64,000 nt of DNA from Histoplasma ohiense (taxonomy: Eukaryota; Ascomycota; Eurotiomycetes; Onygenales; Ajellomycetaceae). Position numbers and translations under genes: made by a program. Every line of letters begins with the position of its first letter. Position 1 is the stretch's first letter. Below, in pieces: positions 23,833-35,139 of this stretch. The stretch lies in the NCBI GenBank assembly GCA_017607445.1, contig JAEVHH010000001.1:3348001-3412000 (forward strand). The letters are read 5' to 3'. The notes under the pieces are model-generated. The model worked only from the letters and a program-made list of their open reading frames with translations. It made no database searches and was not told the DNA's origin.

Positions 23833-25651
23833 TATGAGTGTTGAGAGATTTGAGATTGTCACTGATTATAAGAATTTAGAGTAGTTCACAATCACTTATA
23901 AGCTCACTGAAAGATATATATATTGATCATTGTTCCTTAGCTGTTTTTCATTCACAATTTGTTATCAATCTGAAGTAGAGAACATTCTTGCAGATGCTCT
24001 GTCTCATCAAGAACAAGATATACCATCTGATGATTTGAATGACAGATAGAAACACTGAGAGCATCAGTTAATCAACTCTATAATCATAACAAGTCCTACA
24101 CAATCAGATGAACTCCATATACATATCAATCAGTTTCAAGCTCAAGAACCCTCACTCAAAGAACAATGAAAGCTAGCAGCAGAAGCAGACAAATTCTGAC
24201 AACAAACTGCTGAAGTTATACAAAGCAGAGCATCTCAATTCCCCACAGATGTATATTCAAGAATGAATATCTCAGCATATTCAATCAATGATAACAACTG
24301 CTTACACTTTCAAGATAGATAATGGATTCTCAATTCAGAATCTCTACAAACACAGATCATGCAAGAAATTCATGATTCATCAATGATCAGACATTCAGAA
24401 TACAAAATCATGTACAACATCATTGCTCAAGAATTCTACTGATCAGATATGTTGAAAGACATACATCAGTTCATACACAACTGTGATTGCTGTAGCTCAG
24501 TAATAGCATAATGTGAACACTGAAAAGAGATGCTGAAGCCTCTATCTATTTTCAACTGAACTTGATATGATATAACTATCAATTTTGCAGTTTTCTTATT
24601 CAAAAATAAAGATTCTACAAACATTCTAGTCATTGTTGACTGACTCAGCAAGAATGTAATACTACAGCTCTGTGATAAGATGAACATCAAAATAGTTGCA
24701 GATGTCTTCATCAGAAACTCATTCTATTATATACACAGTCTATCTTTATTCATTGTATCAGATAGAGACAGTCAATTCATCAGCACACTCTGAATCTGTG
24801 TATGTCAATTATTAAAAATCAAACAAAAGTTATCAACAGTATATCACTCAGAAACTGATGAAGCTACTGAGAGAATGATACAAACAGTAAAGAACATCCT
24901 CTATAAATTCTGCAATTATATACAAAACAACTGAAGTAATCTGCTGTCACACACTGAGATTGCAATTAACAATTGAGATTTCATCACAACAGACATAAGC
25001 TCATTCTTTCTTCTATATAGATATAACTTAGAGATTCTGAACTTCTCTGAGACTTCTCAAGAAACCACATACATCTGCAGTCTTATACAGACAATAGAGA
25101 ACATCATGAACAAGCTGAAGAAAGTTCATAAATAAGCAGAAACTTCAATAATCAGTATTCAGCAAAATTTTAAGAATCAAACAAACATCAGAAGAAGTTC
25201 TGCAATCTGATATTATATAGAAGACAAAATCTGACTGAATTTCAAGAACATAAGAACAGATCATTTCTTGTGTATGCTAGATTATCATCATATTAAATAT
25301 ACAGTGAAGAAAGTGCTAGACACACACAATTATCAACTCAACATTCTGTCTGACATTCACAATGTCTTTCATACAAACCTGCTTCAACCTGCAGCTGAGA
25401 ATCCATTCCTCTCACAGAGAATCTTCAATTGACAGCCACTCATCATTGTTGAAGAAGATAACAAACTTGAATGAGAAATCAAAGCAATTCTTGACAATAG
25501 AACCAACCACCACCACTGTGAATATCTCATCAAATGGGTAGAATACAATCATCTGACCTGGGAACCCATGTCTGCCTTGGAGGACACTGCCACCCTCGAC
25601 GCCTATGAGTCCTCACTCACCTCAGTAGAGGGGGATAATGTGATGGGTTAG
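23833..25651 (+). pseudogene. A2 pol C-terminal part, degenerate
   Basis: RNase H end, integrase zinc region (near 24470), integrase core (24560-24900) and chromodomain (25450-25600, with CEYLIKWVEYNHLTWEP) match A1 in order. The frame ends at TAG 25649-25651. TGA stops are frequent. The last 120 bp, close to the LTR, are better preserved (tcaaatgggtag, gacgcc). Confidence 0.75.
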
Positions 25652-26150
25652 CATCTGTTAGCAATTAACTTATGCAATCAACTTCTGTCATTGCAATCAC
25701 ATATAACCCTTGATGTTCTTTCACTTCATGCTCTGTACTTATGTAGTCTCTAACAATTCTTCTGCATAGCTCTTAATGTTCTTTCACTCCATGCTCTGCA
25801 CTTATATAGTCTCTAACAATTCTTTCATATAGCTCTCAATGATTCTTCCACCCCACACTCCACACTTATATAGTTTCTAACAATTCTTTCATATAGCTCT
25901 CAATGATTCTTCCACTCCACACTCTGCATTTATATAGTTTCTAACAATTCTTCTGTATAGTCTTTAACATTCTTTCACTCCACACTTCACTGTGGAGTGG
26001 CTTCTGATATTCTTCCATCTCAAATTTCCCTCTATAAGAACCCCCTTCATATGATCTTTTTTTCTGATTTCTTTTCTCTTTCTTTTCTTAATCAATTCAT
26101 AATCTGTATTAGAATAGTGCTAGATCGTTAATCGAAGTACGTCTGTTACA
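25639..26150 (+). repeat. 3' LTR of A2 (512 bp)
   Basis: It starts tgtgatgggttag and ends tctgttaca. Three CpGs remain in the terminal 30 bp (outer edge) and none in the middle. Confidence 0.88.
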
Positions 26151-27199
26151 GTTGACAATGACTAGAATGTTTATAGAACCTTCACTTTTGAGTAAGAAAA
26201 CTGCAAAATCAATAGCTATATTATGTCAAATTCAGTCAGAGACAGATAGAGGCTTCAGCATTACTTTTCAGTGTTCATATCATATCATCACTGAGCTGCA
26301 GTGATCACAGTTGTGTATGAATCAGTATATATCTTTCAATATATCTGATCAGTAGAATTCTTGAATGATAATATTGTACATAATTTCACATTCTGAGTAT
26401 CTGATCATTGATGAGTTGTGAATTTCTTGTATGATCTGTGTTTATAGAGATTCTGAATCAGAGACTCATTGTCTATTTCAAAAGTGTAGACAGTTGTTAT
26501 TATCAATTGAACATACTGAGATATCTGTTCTTGAGTATATATCTGTGGGGAATTGAGATGCTTTGCTTCATACAGCTTCAGTGATTTATTGTCAGAATTC
26601 ATCTGCTTCTGCTGCTAGTCTTCATTATTCTTCAAATGAGAGTTCTTGAGCTCAGAACTGATTGATATGTATGTAGAGTTTGTCTGATTGTGTAGAACTT
26701 TCTATAATTGCAGAGTTGATTAATCAATACTCTCAATATTTCCATCTGTTGTTCAAGTCATCAGATGATATATCTTGTTTTTGATGAGTCAGAGTATTAA
26801 CAAAAGTGTTCTCTACTTCAGATTGATAACAAATTGTGAATGAAAAACAGCTAAGAAATAATGATCAATGTATATATCTTTCAGTGAGCTTATAAGTGAT
26901 CATGAAGTACTCTAAGTTTTTATGATCAGTAACAATCTCAAACTTTTCAATACTCATAAGTTCAGACTTTCATTTTTCAAGACATTGTATAATTGCTAGA
27001 AGTTTCTTGTTATAGATCTCATAGTTGCATTCAACAGATAACATCTTTTTTAAAATGAAAGCACAGAGTTATAGAACATCTTTGTTATTATATTGCATCA
27101 GTGCTCCATCTACTACATAATCTGAGGCATCTGTTTTGAGAATCATATGCTTATCCAGATCAAATGATTGCAGTATTGAGGTGTTTGTGAACATACACT
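26151..27199 (-). pseudogene. A5 pol, middle part (RNase H to integrase), minus strand
   Basis: Reading leftward from 27199 it covers RNase H (near 27100-26830), the linker and the integrase zinc region (near 26400-26280), and it stops in the integrase core at the A2 insertion. It continues the A5 element of 54752-58619: family-A order resumes across B1, with about 140 bp missing between the two pieces. Confidence 0.8.
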
Positions 27200-27467
27200 T
27201 GTAATGCACTCGTTTATTATTTCCTTATTATCTTCGCTTATTCTTACCTCTTTCCATTATACTCTCGCTACCGCTATTTCTACATGTATATATATATTGA
27301 TGTATGTATTTCGCACATCTTCTTTCTCTTTCTTTTCTTCCTTAGCAATTAGCTACATTATGTTACACTACTATATTACACTCTACAATATATTACTATT
27401 ATCTCTGCTATGCTATAAACTATCTTCTACTGTTACTCTTCACACTGTCACTACACCTCACAGTTTC
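27200..27467 (+). repeat. 5' LTR of B1
   Basis: It starts tgtaatgcactcg and ends ctcacagtttc. The TATA-like run near 27285-27300, the pyrimidine tract 27320-27342 and agcaattag (27344-27352) precede the complementary ctaatcact at 27467-27475. In B2 and B3 the LTR copy reads agtgattag, an exact complement; an ancestral agcgattag explains both forms by CpG decay. Confidence 0.85.
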
Positions 27468-27509
27468 TAATCACTCAATCTTTGAGAGATGATCTGTTGA
27501 GTAATAGTC

Positions 27510-28841
27510 ATGACCTCTATCTGCAGTATCCACCATACTTGTGCTACTGCTGAATCCAAAGCAACAAACATCATGGAAGAAAACCATGAAATGCACACTT
27601 CTATCACTGAAAGTGTGCAACAAGTATCACCTTTCTCTATGAAATTGAACTCTGAGTATAGTTCAGAAGAGGATATCTCTTCTGAAGATCTCAGCACAAT
27701 TGAGGCTGAGAAGATAGCTGTGACCAGAAGAATCAAAAAATTACAGATCAAGAAAGAATTGTGAGAACTTCAACAGTGATGTGACACTTTACTACAAAAA
27801 TTGAATGGAACAATTTCAGCCACTCAAAATATGCTAGAAGCACATCTGAATCACAGTAGAGATGCAACTAGTGTGAATGATAACTGTGATAACATCATCA
27901 GTATTCTCAGATCACTGAAAGCCACACTACAAGCATTCAACATCTTAGTGAAAAGTGCTGTGACTACTGTCAGTGAAAGATGTAGTCAGATATCACTTTG
28001 ACAATTAGAACTTTGAGATTTCAGCATGAGTGATCACTCTTCTTGAAGAGATGTGGAAAAGTTCTGAGATCAAAGCATGAAAGAATTTGAAAACTTTGTT
28101 ACAGCTGCTATTGCTTTCCATGCCAGTGATCTTGATTACTACAATGAATATGATCATCAAAAGATCATTGAAGCTGTTACTCATTTCAATGTCAAGATGC
28201 AACAATGTTGATATCAACATACACATGATATGCAGACTTTGCCACCATGGGAAGAATTTGTTAGTTGAATGCAATGCCAAGTCACTGATTCAGATAAAAG
28301 TTTTCAAGATGCTGATAGACAGTACTGAAAAACAGAGCAACAAGAAGATCAGACAGTTCAACAATTTGCTTCACATTTACAATCAATTGAAGAGTGTCTG
28401 CAGCATTCTTATAGTGAATATCATCAGAAATCACATCTCTATATGAAAGTTCTATCTTCCATTTGCTGAGAATTCAACAAATATGCAACCAAATTGGAAG
28501 AGTTAAGCTATGATGCCACTCTACATAAACTTGCAATGACAGAATCAAATCTGTCAGAGAGACAGAAGAAGCTTAAAGAGAAGTCAAATTTCAAAAACCT
28601 CACTCAAAACTTTAACAACAGAAATAATGCTGATAATAGATCACAAAACAAACACAGATGAAATGACACTACAAAGTTCAATGACTCCATCCAATCAAAA
28701 TATTGCTGTTATTGCAAGCAACCAGAACATACCATCAATTTGTGTTTCAAACAACTCAAAGACAAATTCAAAAACACCAAGTTCAACTCAAAACCTGATA
28801 TGAAAGACATGAAGAACTCAAAGAACTCAAAAAACACTTAA
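27510..28841 (+). pseudogene. B1 gag, degenerate
   Basis: Gag has 443 codons plus TAA (28839-28841), the same length as in B3. An acidic N-terminal region is rich in Ser/Glu (SSEEDISSEDLS), followed by a helical region (IEAEKIAVTRRIKKLQ) and a capsid-like part with MKEFENFVTAAIAFHASDLD near 28077. The zinc knuckle CCYCKQPEHTINLC lies near 28690, and a Lys/Asn-rich tail follows. In-frame stops are TGA at Trp positions (for example before CDTLL and at WEEFVSW). Confidence 0.83.
28829..28835 (+). promoter_or_regulatory. Probable -1 ribosomal frameshift site, family B
   Basis: The heptamer AAAAAAC is placed in the gag frame as A AAA AAC, one codon before the gag TAA. After a -1 shift the frame stays open into protease. 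B2 and B3 have A AAA AAT at the same place (complement of 38955-38961 and 51604-51610). Confidence 0.65.
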
Positions 28842-31800
28842 GACACATCATTCAGCTCACAATAACAGTCATAAATGTGGAAAGTCAATGTAAAAATGCC
28901 TTAAGCTTCACTGTCACAGTGGAACTCACTACATCTAAGAGTCTGCAAAAAGTGCTTGCACTAGTAGACTCTGAATCAGAAGTGAACTGTGTCAATGAAT
29001 TTTGAGCAAAGGATCACAATCTAGAAGCTGCTCACCACAAAATCAAAATGATTAAGTTGATTGATGAATGCATAATGTGCTTCTTTGAAGAGTATAACAT
29101 TGCAACTACTGTCACTGATCACAAGAGTAATGCACAGCAGATATCTCATTTCTTTTATGCAATGAAGATGAAGAACTACAGTCTTGTATTAGAATTTCCT
29201 TGATTAAGACAAACAAATCCTCTTATAGATTGATCAGATGAACAATTCTTCTTTAGAAGCTCTGAAGATGAACAACAGCCTCAAATTATTTCTGAATAAG
29301 ATGTCTTAGCTGAAGTTCTCACAGAAGCTAGAGTAGAAATGCTTGTAGTATTATCTACAGAACATTCAAAAGACTCAAAGCATGCTTCATGCATATTCTC
29401 AGCTGTGTATTCAGATTTGTCAATCAGTCTATCTGATTATATCATGTCATACACACATATCTTCTCAGAAGAAGCTGCTATAAGCATGAAAAGATCAGAA
29501 GAGATGGAACACTGTATAGATCTCAAATCTGATATGCAATCTTCATTTATACTGATATACAATCTCTCTGAAACTGAGTTAGCTGCTCTAAGAGAATATT
29601 TAAAAAATATATTAGATAAAGAGTGGATACAATCATTCAGTAGCCTGGCTGATGCACTGATTCTCTTTGTTCTCAAAAAAGATGATGGACTTCATCTTTG
29701 TGTAGACTATTGAGGATTAAATCAAATCATCATCAAGAACTGATACTCTCTATCTCTAATAAGTGAACTACTTGATAGGCTTTCAAAAGCCAAGATATTC
29801 ACTAAGCTGAATCTTCAAGATGTCTATCACTGCATACTTATAGTGACAAAAGACTGTTGAAAGACAGTCTTTAGAATGAGATATGAACATTTTGAATATG
29901 TAGTTATGCCATTTGAACTAGCTAATGCTTCAGTGATATTTCAAGCATACATTAACAATATCTTATCTGATTTGTTGAATATATGTTGTGTTGTCTATTT
30001 GGACGACATTCTCATATTCTCCAATTCAAAGCAGAAACATAAAGTGTATGTTACTAAGATGTTAGAACATCTTGAGTATATGAATCTATTTGCAAAACTC
30101 TCTAAGTGTGAATTTGAAGTGGACAAAATCTCATTTCTGAGGTTTGTTATAGATACAAATGATGTTAAGATGAAGTCAGACAGAGTCTCCACTATTGTGA
30201 AATAATCTACATCTAAATCAATTAAAGAGGTTCAATTCTTCTTGAGTTTTGCTAATTTCTATCAGTGATTTATTAAGTCTTTCTCCTCTATTGCAGCCCC
30301 ATTATTTGAACTTACAAAAGAGAGCAAGAAGAGGGAAAGAAAAGCTATTTTTATGTGAATAGAAGATGCTCAAAGTGTTTTTGATGAGCTCAAATCACAC
30401 TTTATATATGCTTCTCTATTAGCTCATTTTGACTCAGCTTGATGTATTCAGATCAAATCTGATGTGTTCACTTTTGCAGTCACTGCTATTCTGTCACAGT
30501 TGCAGAATGATGAGCACTGGCATTCAATTGTCTTCTGATCAAGAAAGTTGATTGATGTGAAAACATGTTATAATACTCATGATAAAGAACTCTTGACTAT
30601 TGTAGCAGCATTTAAGAATTGAAGACACTATCTGAAGAAAAGTCAGTATTCAATTCAAGTCTGATCTGATCATATCAATCTGCAGTACTTTATGATGACT
30701 AAGGAACTGAACAGATATCAGATCAGATGAGTAGAAGCTTTATCTGCTTATGATTTTGTATTACTGCATCACTCTGAATCAAAGAATTCAGCTGATGAGC
30801 TCAGTTGTCATGCAGACTACAGTGAGATCTATAATGATCAAACTATATTATCTACTCTGCAACAGAAGCTGAAACATGGAGTTAGACTAGACTGAGAAAC
30901 TGATACTTCTTTTCAAAATGATATTTCTTCTGATGTAGTCTGTGCATGAGTCTCTAATGAGCAAAATACTTCTTTTAATGAGTGAAAAGCACTTCATACA
31001 TTGACATCTTCTATCTCTTGTGTAAACTCTTTCTCTCTGTTGTGTGTTGAGCAATATATACCCCAGATTGCAGTCAATAAGACTATTCTTGAGGACTCAG
31101 CATATACAGAAATATCTGAATCCTTCATCTTATTTCTGAATAAAACACAGAAGATTGATTCTTTTGTTGCTGAGTAAAGAAAGAAGATAAAAGAGAAGAA
31201 TATGACTGTTGCTGAAAATATGCTATAAACAATTTCTGAGAATGATATATTGCATGCTGATGATCATGTGTATGTCTCTCAACAAAACACACTCATTGAT
31301 GAAATTATCAGTGCAAACCATGATGATCTGCAGAGGGGTCATTTTGATATAAAAAAGTTTGTAGACAGCATTCAGAACAAATACTATTGACATGAGCTAG
31401 TCAGAAATATCAAAGATTATATATCCACTTGTGATACTTGTCAAAGAGTAAAGCCAAAACAGTACAGACAATATGAAGAATTGAGTACAATTCTCTTACC
31501 ATCAAATTCTTTTGAGTTCATTACTATGAATTTTATTACAGACTTACCAGCCTCTACATTCCTCCACCAAATCTACAATACAATTTTAGTGATTGTGAAT
31601 ATATATATCAAGTTTACAATCTATATTCCTTGCATCAAAAACATTACAGCTGACAAACTAGCAGAAATTGTTTATATCAAGTTCTATACAATTTACAGAG
31701 TACTCAAAAATCATATATTCAATTGAGATTTGCTGTTTACAAGTCATTATTGGTCCACTTTTTGTTATATGCTAGATGCACACCAGAAACTTTCAACAGC

Positions 31801-32650
31801 CTTTCACTCTCAAACAGATGATCAAACAGAATGACAAAATCAAATCTTGAAACATTATCTCTGATACTTTATCAACTATCATCAAAATGACTGAGCATGC
31901 TGGCTACTGCTGATGCAGTTTGTTTACAATACCTCTCAACATGTCTCTACTGAAATGACACCCACAGAAGCCTTAATGGGATATCAATCTGATTTAAAAA
32001 TTAATGTCAGCAAACCATCACAACCAGTTGCCATACATGCTGCTAGCTGCACAAAACATATCAAGGAAACACATCATAAGCTCATCAAGAATCTACAAAA
32101 AACACAACAAACACAGAAAATCTATTATAATACAAAACATAAGCCTCAACAATTTAAAATAGATGATTATATCATACTCAATGCAAAAAATCTCCAATTG
32201 CTGCATCTGGTTCACAAACTCAATCATAAATATGTTGAATTCTTCAAGATTCTGAATATCATCAGAAAATAAGCATATAAACTAGAACTGTCATCTTCAT
32301 ATAGAAGCATTCATTCTGTATTCCACATATCTTTATTGAAGCCATACAATTGCAGGAATGAAGCTCTATCAGAATCAGGACTGAAATTTATCAATGATGA
32401 AGAAGAATATCAAGTTGAAGAAATTCTTGAAAAATGATAATGAAAAAACAAACCTCTGAAATATCTTGTGAGATGGACAGATTGAGATTCTAGTGGTGAT
32501 ATATAAGAACTGAAAGAAAACATATTGAACACTCAGACATTCAAAATCTTCCTCAAACAAGAAAATGAACAACAAATACAAAATCAACATACTCTCAAAC
32601 ATCAAAAGTGCAAACTTCAAGTCAAAAGACATCAGAAGTGCAAATCTTAA
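28835..32650 (+). pseudogene. B1 pol polyprotein, degenerate
   Basis: Pol spans about 1272 codons. Aspartic protease lies near 28960 (LVDSESEVN; the usual DSG reads DSE). RT runs 29560-30300, with PFELANASVIFQ and an intact YLDDILIFS at about 29995-30025; RNase H runs 30340-30800. The integrase zinc region lies near 31400-31460 (HELV...CDTCQ) and the core at 31500-32000. The chromodomain lies at 32400-32540 (EEYQVEEILE, KPLKYLVRW). TGA stops are scattered. Confidence 0.83.
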
Positions 32651-32809
32651 ATTGAAAAATGCTAGAAATACAAATCTCACTCAAACTCCAATCAAATGCA
32701 TTCTTTTTAGAAGGATTTTATTAGAGAAAAGAGAAAAAAGAAAAAAAATTCAATTTGGGTATAATAAATACAAAAAATAAAACATACAAGCAAGAAAAAA
32801 ACAAAGAAA

Positions 32810-33126
32810 ACAGATTCTAAGAAAAGTCTAAAGATCTTCAGTTCACTCATCTTCATCTCATTTCTCATCTCTCACTTTCTCTTCTCTCTTTCATCATTCT
32901 CTTCATCTCTTCTCTCTGCCATCCTCACTCAATACTTCTTCTGATACTCATATATTACCAGCACTCATTTTGAGTGCAGAGGTATAGACAAATGTCTATT
33001 TCACAAAATATTTATCTTCTCATTTCTTCTCTTTCTCATCAATCTATTCATTTTTTGATATATCTGATGAAGAAAGACATTTTCTTCCATCTTCTTCTCT
33101 CACTTCTCCACTGTTCAGAGCATTCT
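32810..33126 (-). pseudogene. Antisense gene of B1, C-terminal part
   Basis: Read antisense to B1, one frame is open apart from TGA codons and contains LWNRHLSIPLHSKW and YWVRMAE, both also found in the B2 antisense gene (33764-35000). Only TGA (tryptophan positions) interrupts it. The N-terminal part of the same gene is displaced to 53250-54132 by the B2 insertion and later duplication. Confidence 0.6.
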
Positions 33127-33399
33127 GAAACTGTGAGGTGTAGTGACAGTGTGAAGAGTAACAGTAGAAGATAGTTTATAGTGTAGCGGAGATAATAGTA
33201 ATATATTGTAGAGTGTAATATAGTAGTGTAATGTAGCATAGTGTAGCTAATTGCTAAGGAAGAAAAGAAAGAGAAAGAAGATGTGCGAAATACATACATC
33301 AATATATATATACATATAGAAATAGCAGTAGCGAGAGTATAATGGAAAGAGGTAAGAATAAGTGAAGATAATAAGGAAATAATAAACAAGTGCATTACA
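33127..33399 (-). repeat. 3' LTR of B2
   Basis: In element sense it runs tgtaatgcact...ctcacagtttc. The target duplication places its end at gtttc rather than ctcaca, so the LTR ends TG...TC instead of TG...CA. Confidence 0.85.
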
Positions 33400-33763
33400 A
33401 TTGCCCCTCTTTTTTATAAGAGCTGCTCTCAGCAATTGTATAGATTGCTTGCTAGTAGATAATTGCATTCTCATATTGTAAGTTCTGCTTGTTGATAGCA
33501 GTATATCGATCGCGTCCCCTAGATAGCTTGTATATGTGTTGTTATCGATTTTCTAATGAGGTGGAATTGGTGGATTCTTTGGTTGCTAGGGGTTGTGTGC
33601 AGAGAAGCAAAAAGAATTTCTTTCCCCTTGAAGATTTCTCTTCTCTTTTAACTTGATCATCATCAAAGCTCTTTGTCTTTCTGCTGTGATTTTTCATCTC
33701 CAAAAAATTTTTAAATTTTTTTTTTTTATATCATTGTTCTTTCTCCCCCCCTCTTTTATCGAA

Positions 33764-35000
33764 ATGGGCTCTCTTGGTTATTTCAATTTTAAGTAAGTTG
33801 TTTCTTGGGTGCTTATTGTGTATTATTGTTGGTGTTCCTTGTCAGTGGTGTTATTAGTGTGGTCATGTGTGCCACTAGCTTGTTTCTGTATAGCACCATT
33901 TGCTGTTTGCTTGTTATATTGCTCTAGCCCTAATCACATGATGTACAACAGTCAGATTCCATGTGAATGTTGTGTCTCTAGACTTGAGGACATTGATTTT
34001 TGATGTGTGCTGAGATCAAATATCTGAAAGCATTGTGAGACTTGTGTCTCTGCAGAGAAATTCTGCAAATCTGTGAGTAATCCTCTTTAATTCTTATTTC
34101 CTTTTCCTTTTTCTTCAAATTTGCTTTTGGATAGGTAGTAGTGCTCTTAGCAATGTTGATATACTGATAATGATGCTAGATGTGTGATACACCTCTTCTG
34201 AGGTGCATCATGCACGGGTGAGTGTTTATCTTTACAGAGGTGGTGACTGGAGAGGACATGGCCAGTCACAAAAGTCATCTTTGTCATTTAGTTAAACAAT
34301 TGAATGCATCTCACCTGGCAATGCTGTCTGCTCAGAATAGAGCAGAGGCAAATGCTCTATGATCCCAGCACTGAGCAGCAGCTGAGCCTGCAGAGATGCA
34401 GGTTTTGAAGACTGTGATTGTGTCTGATTCTTCCAGAGTGGAGATGTTAGAGGAAGAGAAGGATGTGAAGAAGAGGGTTTTGAAAGTGATGAGCTTTGAA
34501 GGCTCTGTGATGGAGGGGTTGATTGAGAAGGAGTTGATGAAGGAGGAGTTGACTGAAGAGCTGATGGAGGAGATTGTGAAGATGTCAGTGACTGCAGCAG
34601 TGTCTGTGATGCCTGCTTTCTTTGTCAATTTGTCACTGACATCAATGGAGCAGGGGGAGAGGGTGCCTTGAATGGTGGAGAAGTGAAAGAAAAAGATGAA
34701 GAGAAATGCCTTCCTTCATTGAATGTGCTGGAGAATGAATAGATTGATGGAGAAGAGTAGATGTGAGGAGGCAAATGTGTTGTGGAATAGACATTTGTCT
34801 ATACCCCTGCACTCAAAATGAGTGCCTGTAATATACAAGTACCAGAAGGAGTATTGGGTGAGGATGGCAGAGAAAGAGAATGAGAAGAATGATGAGAGAA
34901 AGAAGAGGAAGTGAGAGATGAAGAATGAGATGGAGATGGATGAACTGAGAGTCTTTAGACTTTTCTTAGAATCCATTTTCTTTGTTTTTTTTTTTTTTGC
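33764..35000 (+). pseudogene. Antisense, intron-containing cysteine-motif gene in the B2 3' region
   Basis: It runs opposite to B2 pol and converges on it. Proposed exon 1 is 33764-33792 (MGSLGYFNF), then intron 33793-33951 (GTAAGT...CAG). Exon 2, 33952-34072, has IPCECC, FxCVLRSN and KHCETCVSAEKFC: C-x2-C, C, then C-x2-C-x6-C. A second intron starts GTGAGT at 34073 and probably ends at tttacag 34237. The last exon gives a Glu/Lys-rich helix (VEMLEEEKDVKKRV) and then LWNRHLSIPLHSKW and YWVRMAEKE. All interruptions inside exons are TGA. The same exon layout recurs in the B1 copy. Function unknown; the cysteine spacing resembles small fungal zinc-binding hypotheticals. Confidence 0.6.
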
Positions 35001-35139
35001 TTGTATGTTTTATTTTTTGTATTTATTATATTCAAATTGAATTTTTTTCCTTTTTTCTCTTTTCTCTGATAAAATCCTTCTAAAAAGAATGTATTTGATT
35101 GGAGTTTGGGTGAGATTTGCACTTCTAGCATTTTTTGAT

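Larger units (their letters stand above)
23833..26150 (+). mobile_element. A2: family-A element, 3' part, 5'-truncated
   Basis: The sequence starts abruptly within RNase H (tatgagtgttgagaga, then FEIVTDYKNLE) and continues through integrase and chromodomain to a 3' LTR ending at 26150. The 5' half is missing at the junction with unique DNA. The LTR end abuts a minus-strand A element (A5), into whose integrase A2 was inserted. Confidence 0.85.
27200..33126 (+). mobile_element. B1: family-B Ty3/gypsy chromovirus, 5' and main part
   Basis: B1 has a 5' LTR, gag, pol with chromodomain and a 3' region, interrupted at 33126 by B2, which is inverted inside it. The remainder is at 40601-40677 and 53250-54751. 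The pol frame (codon starts at positions 3n+2) is maintained from 28835 to TAA 32648-32650, despite TGA stops. Confidence 0.87.

Noticed and set aside
28087..28446. 119-residue leucine-rich frame, repeated at 39344-39703 and 51993-52352
   Set aside because: It is a +1 shadow of gag; the gag frame carries the conserved MKEFENFVTAAIAFH segment and knuckle.
32565..32780. Lysine-rich 71-residue frame (MNNKYKINILSN), also at 35010-35225
   Set aside because: It overlaps the C-terminus of B pol in another frame; pol with its TAA at 32648 accounts for the conserved part.
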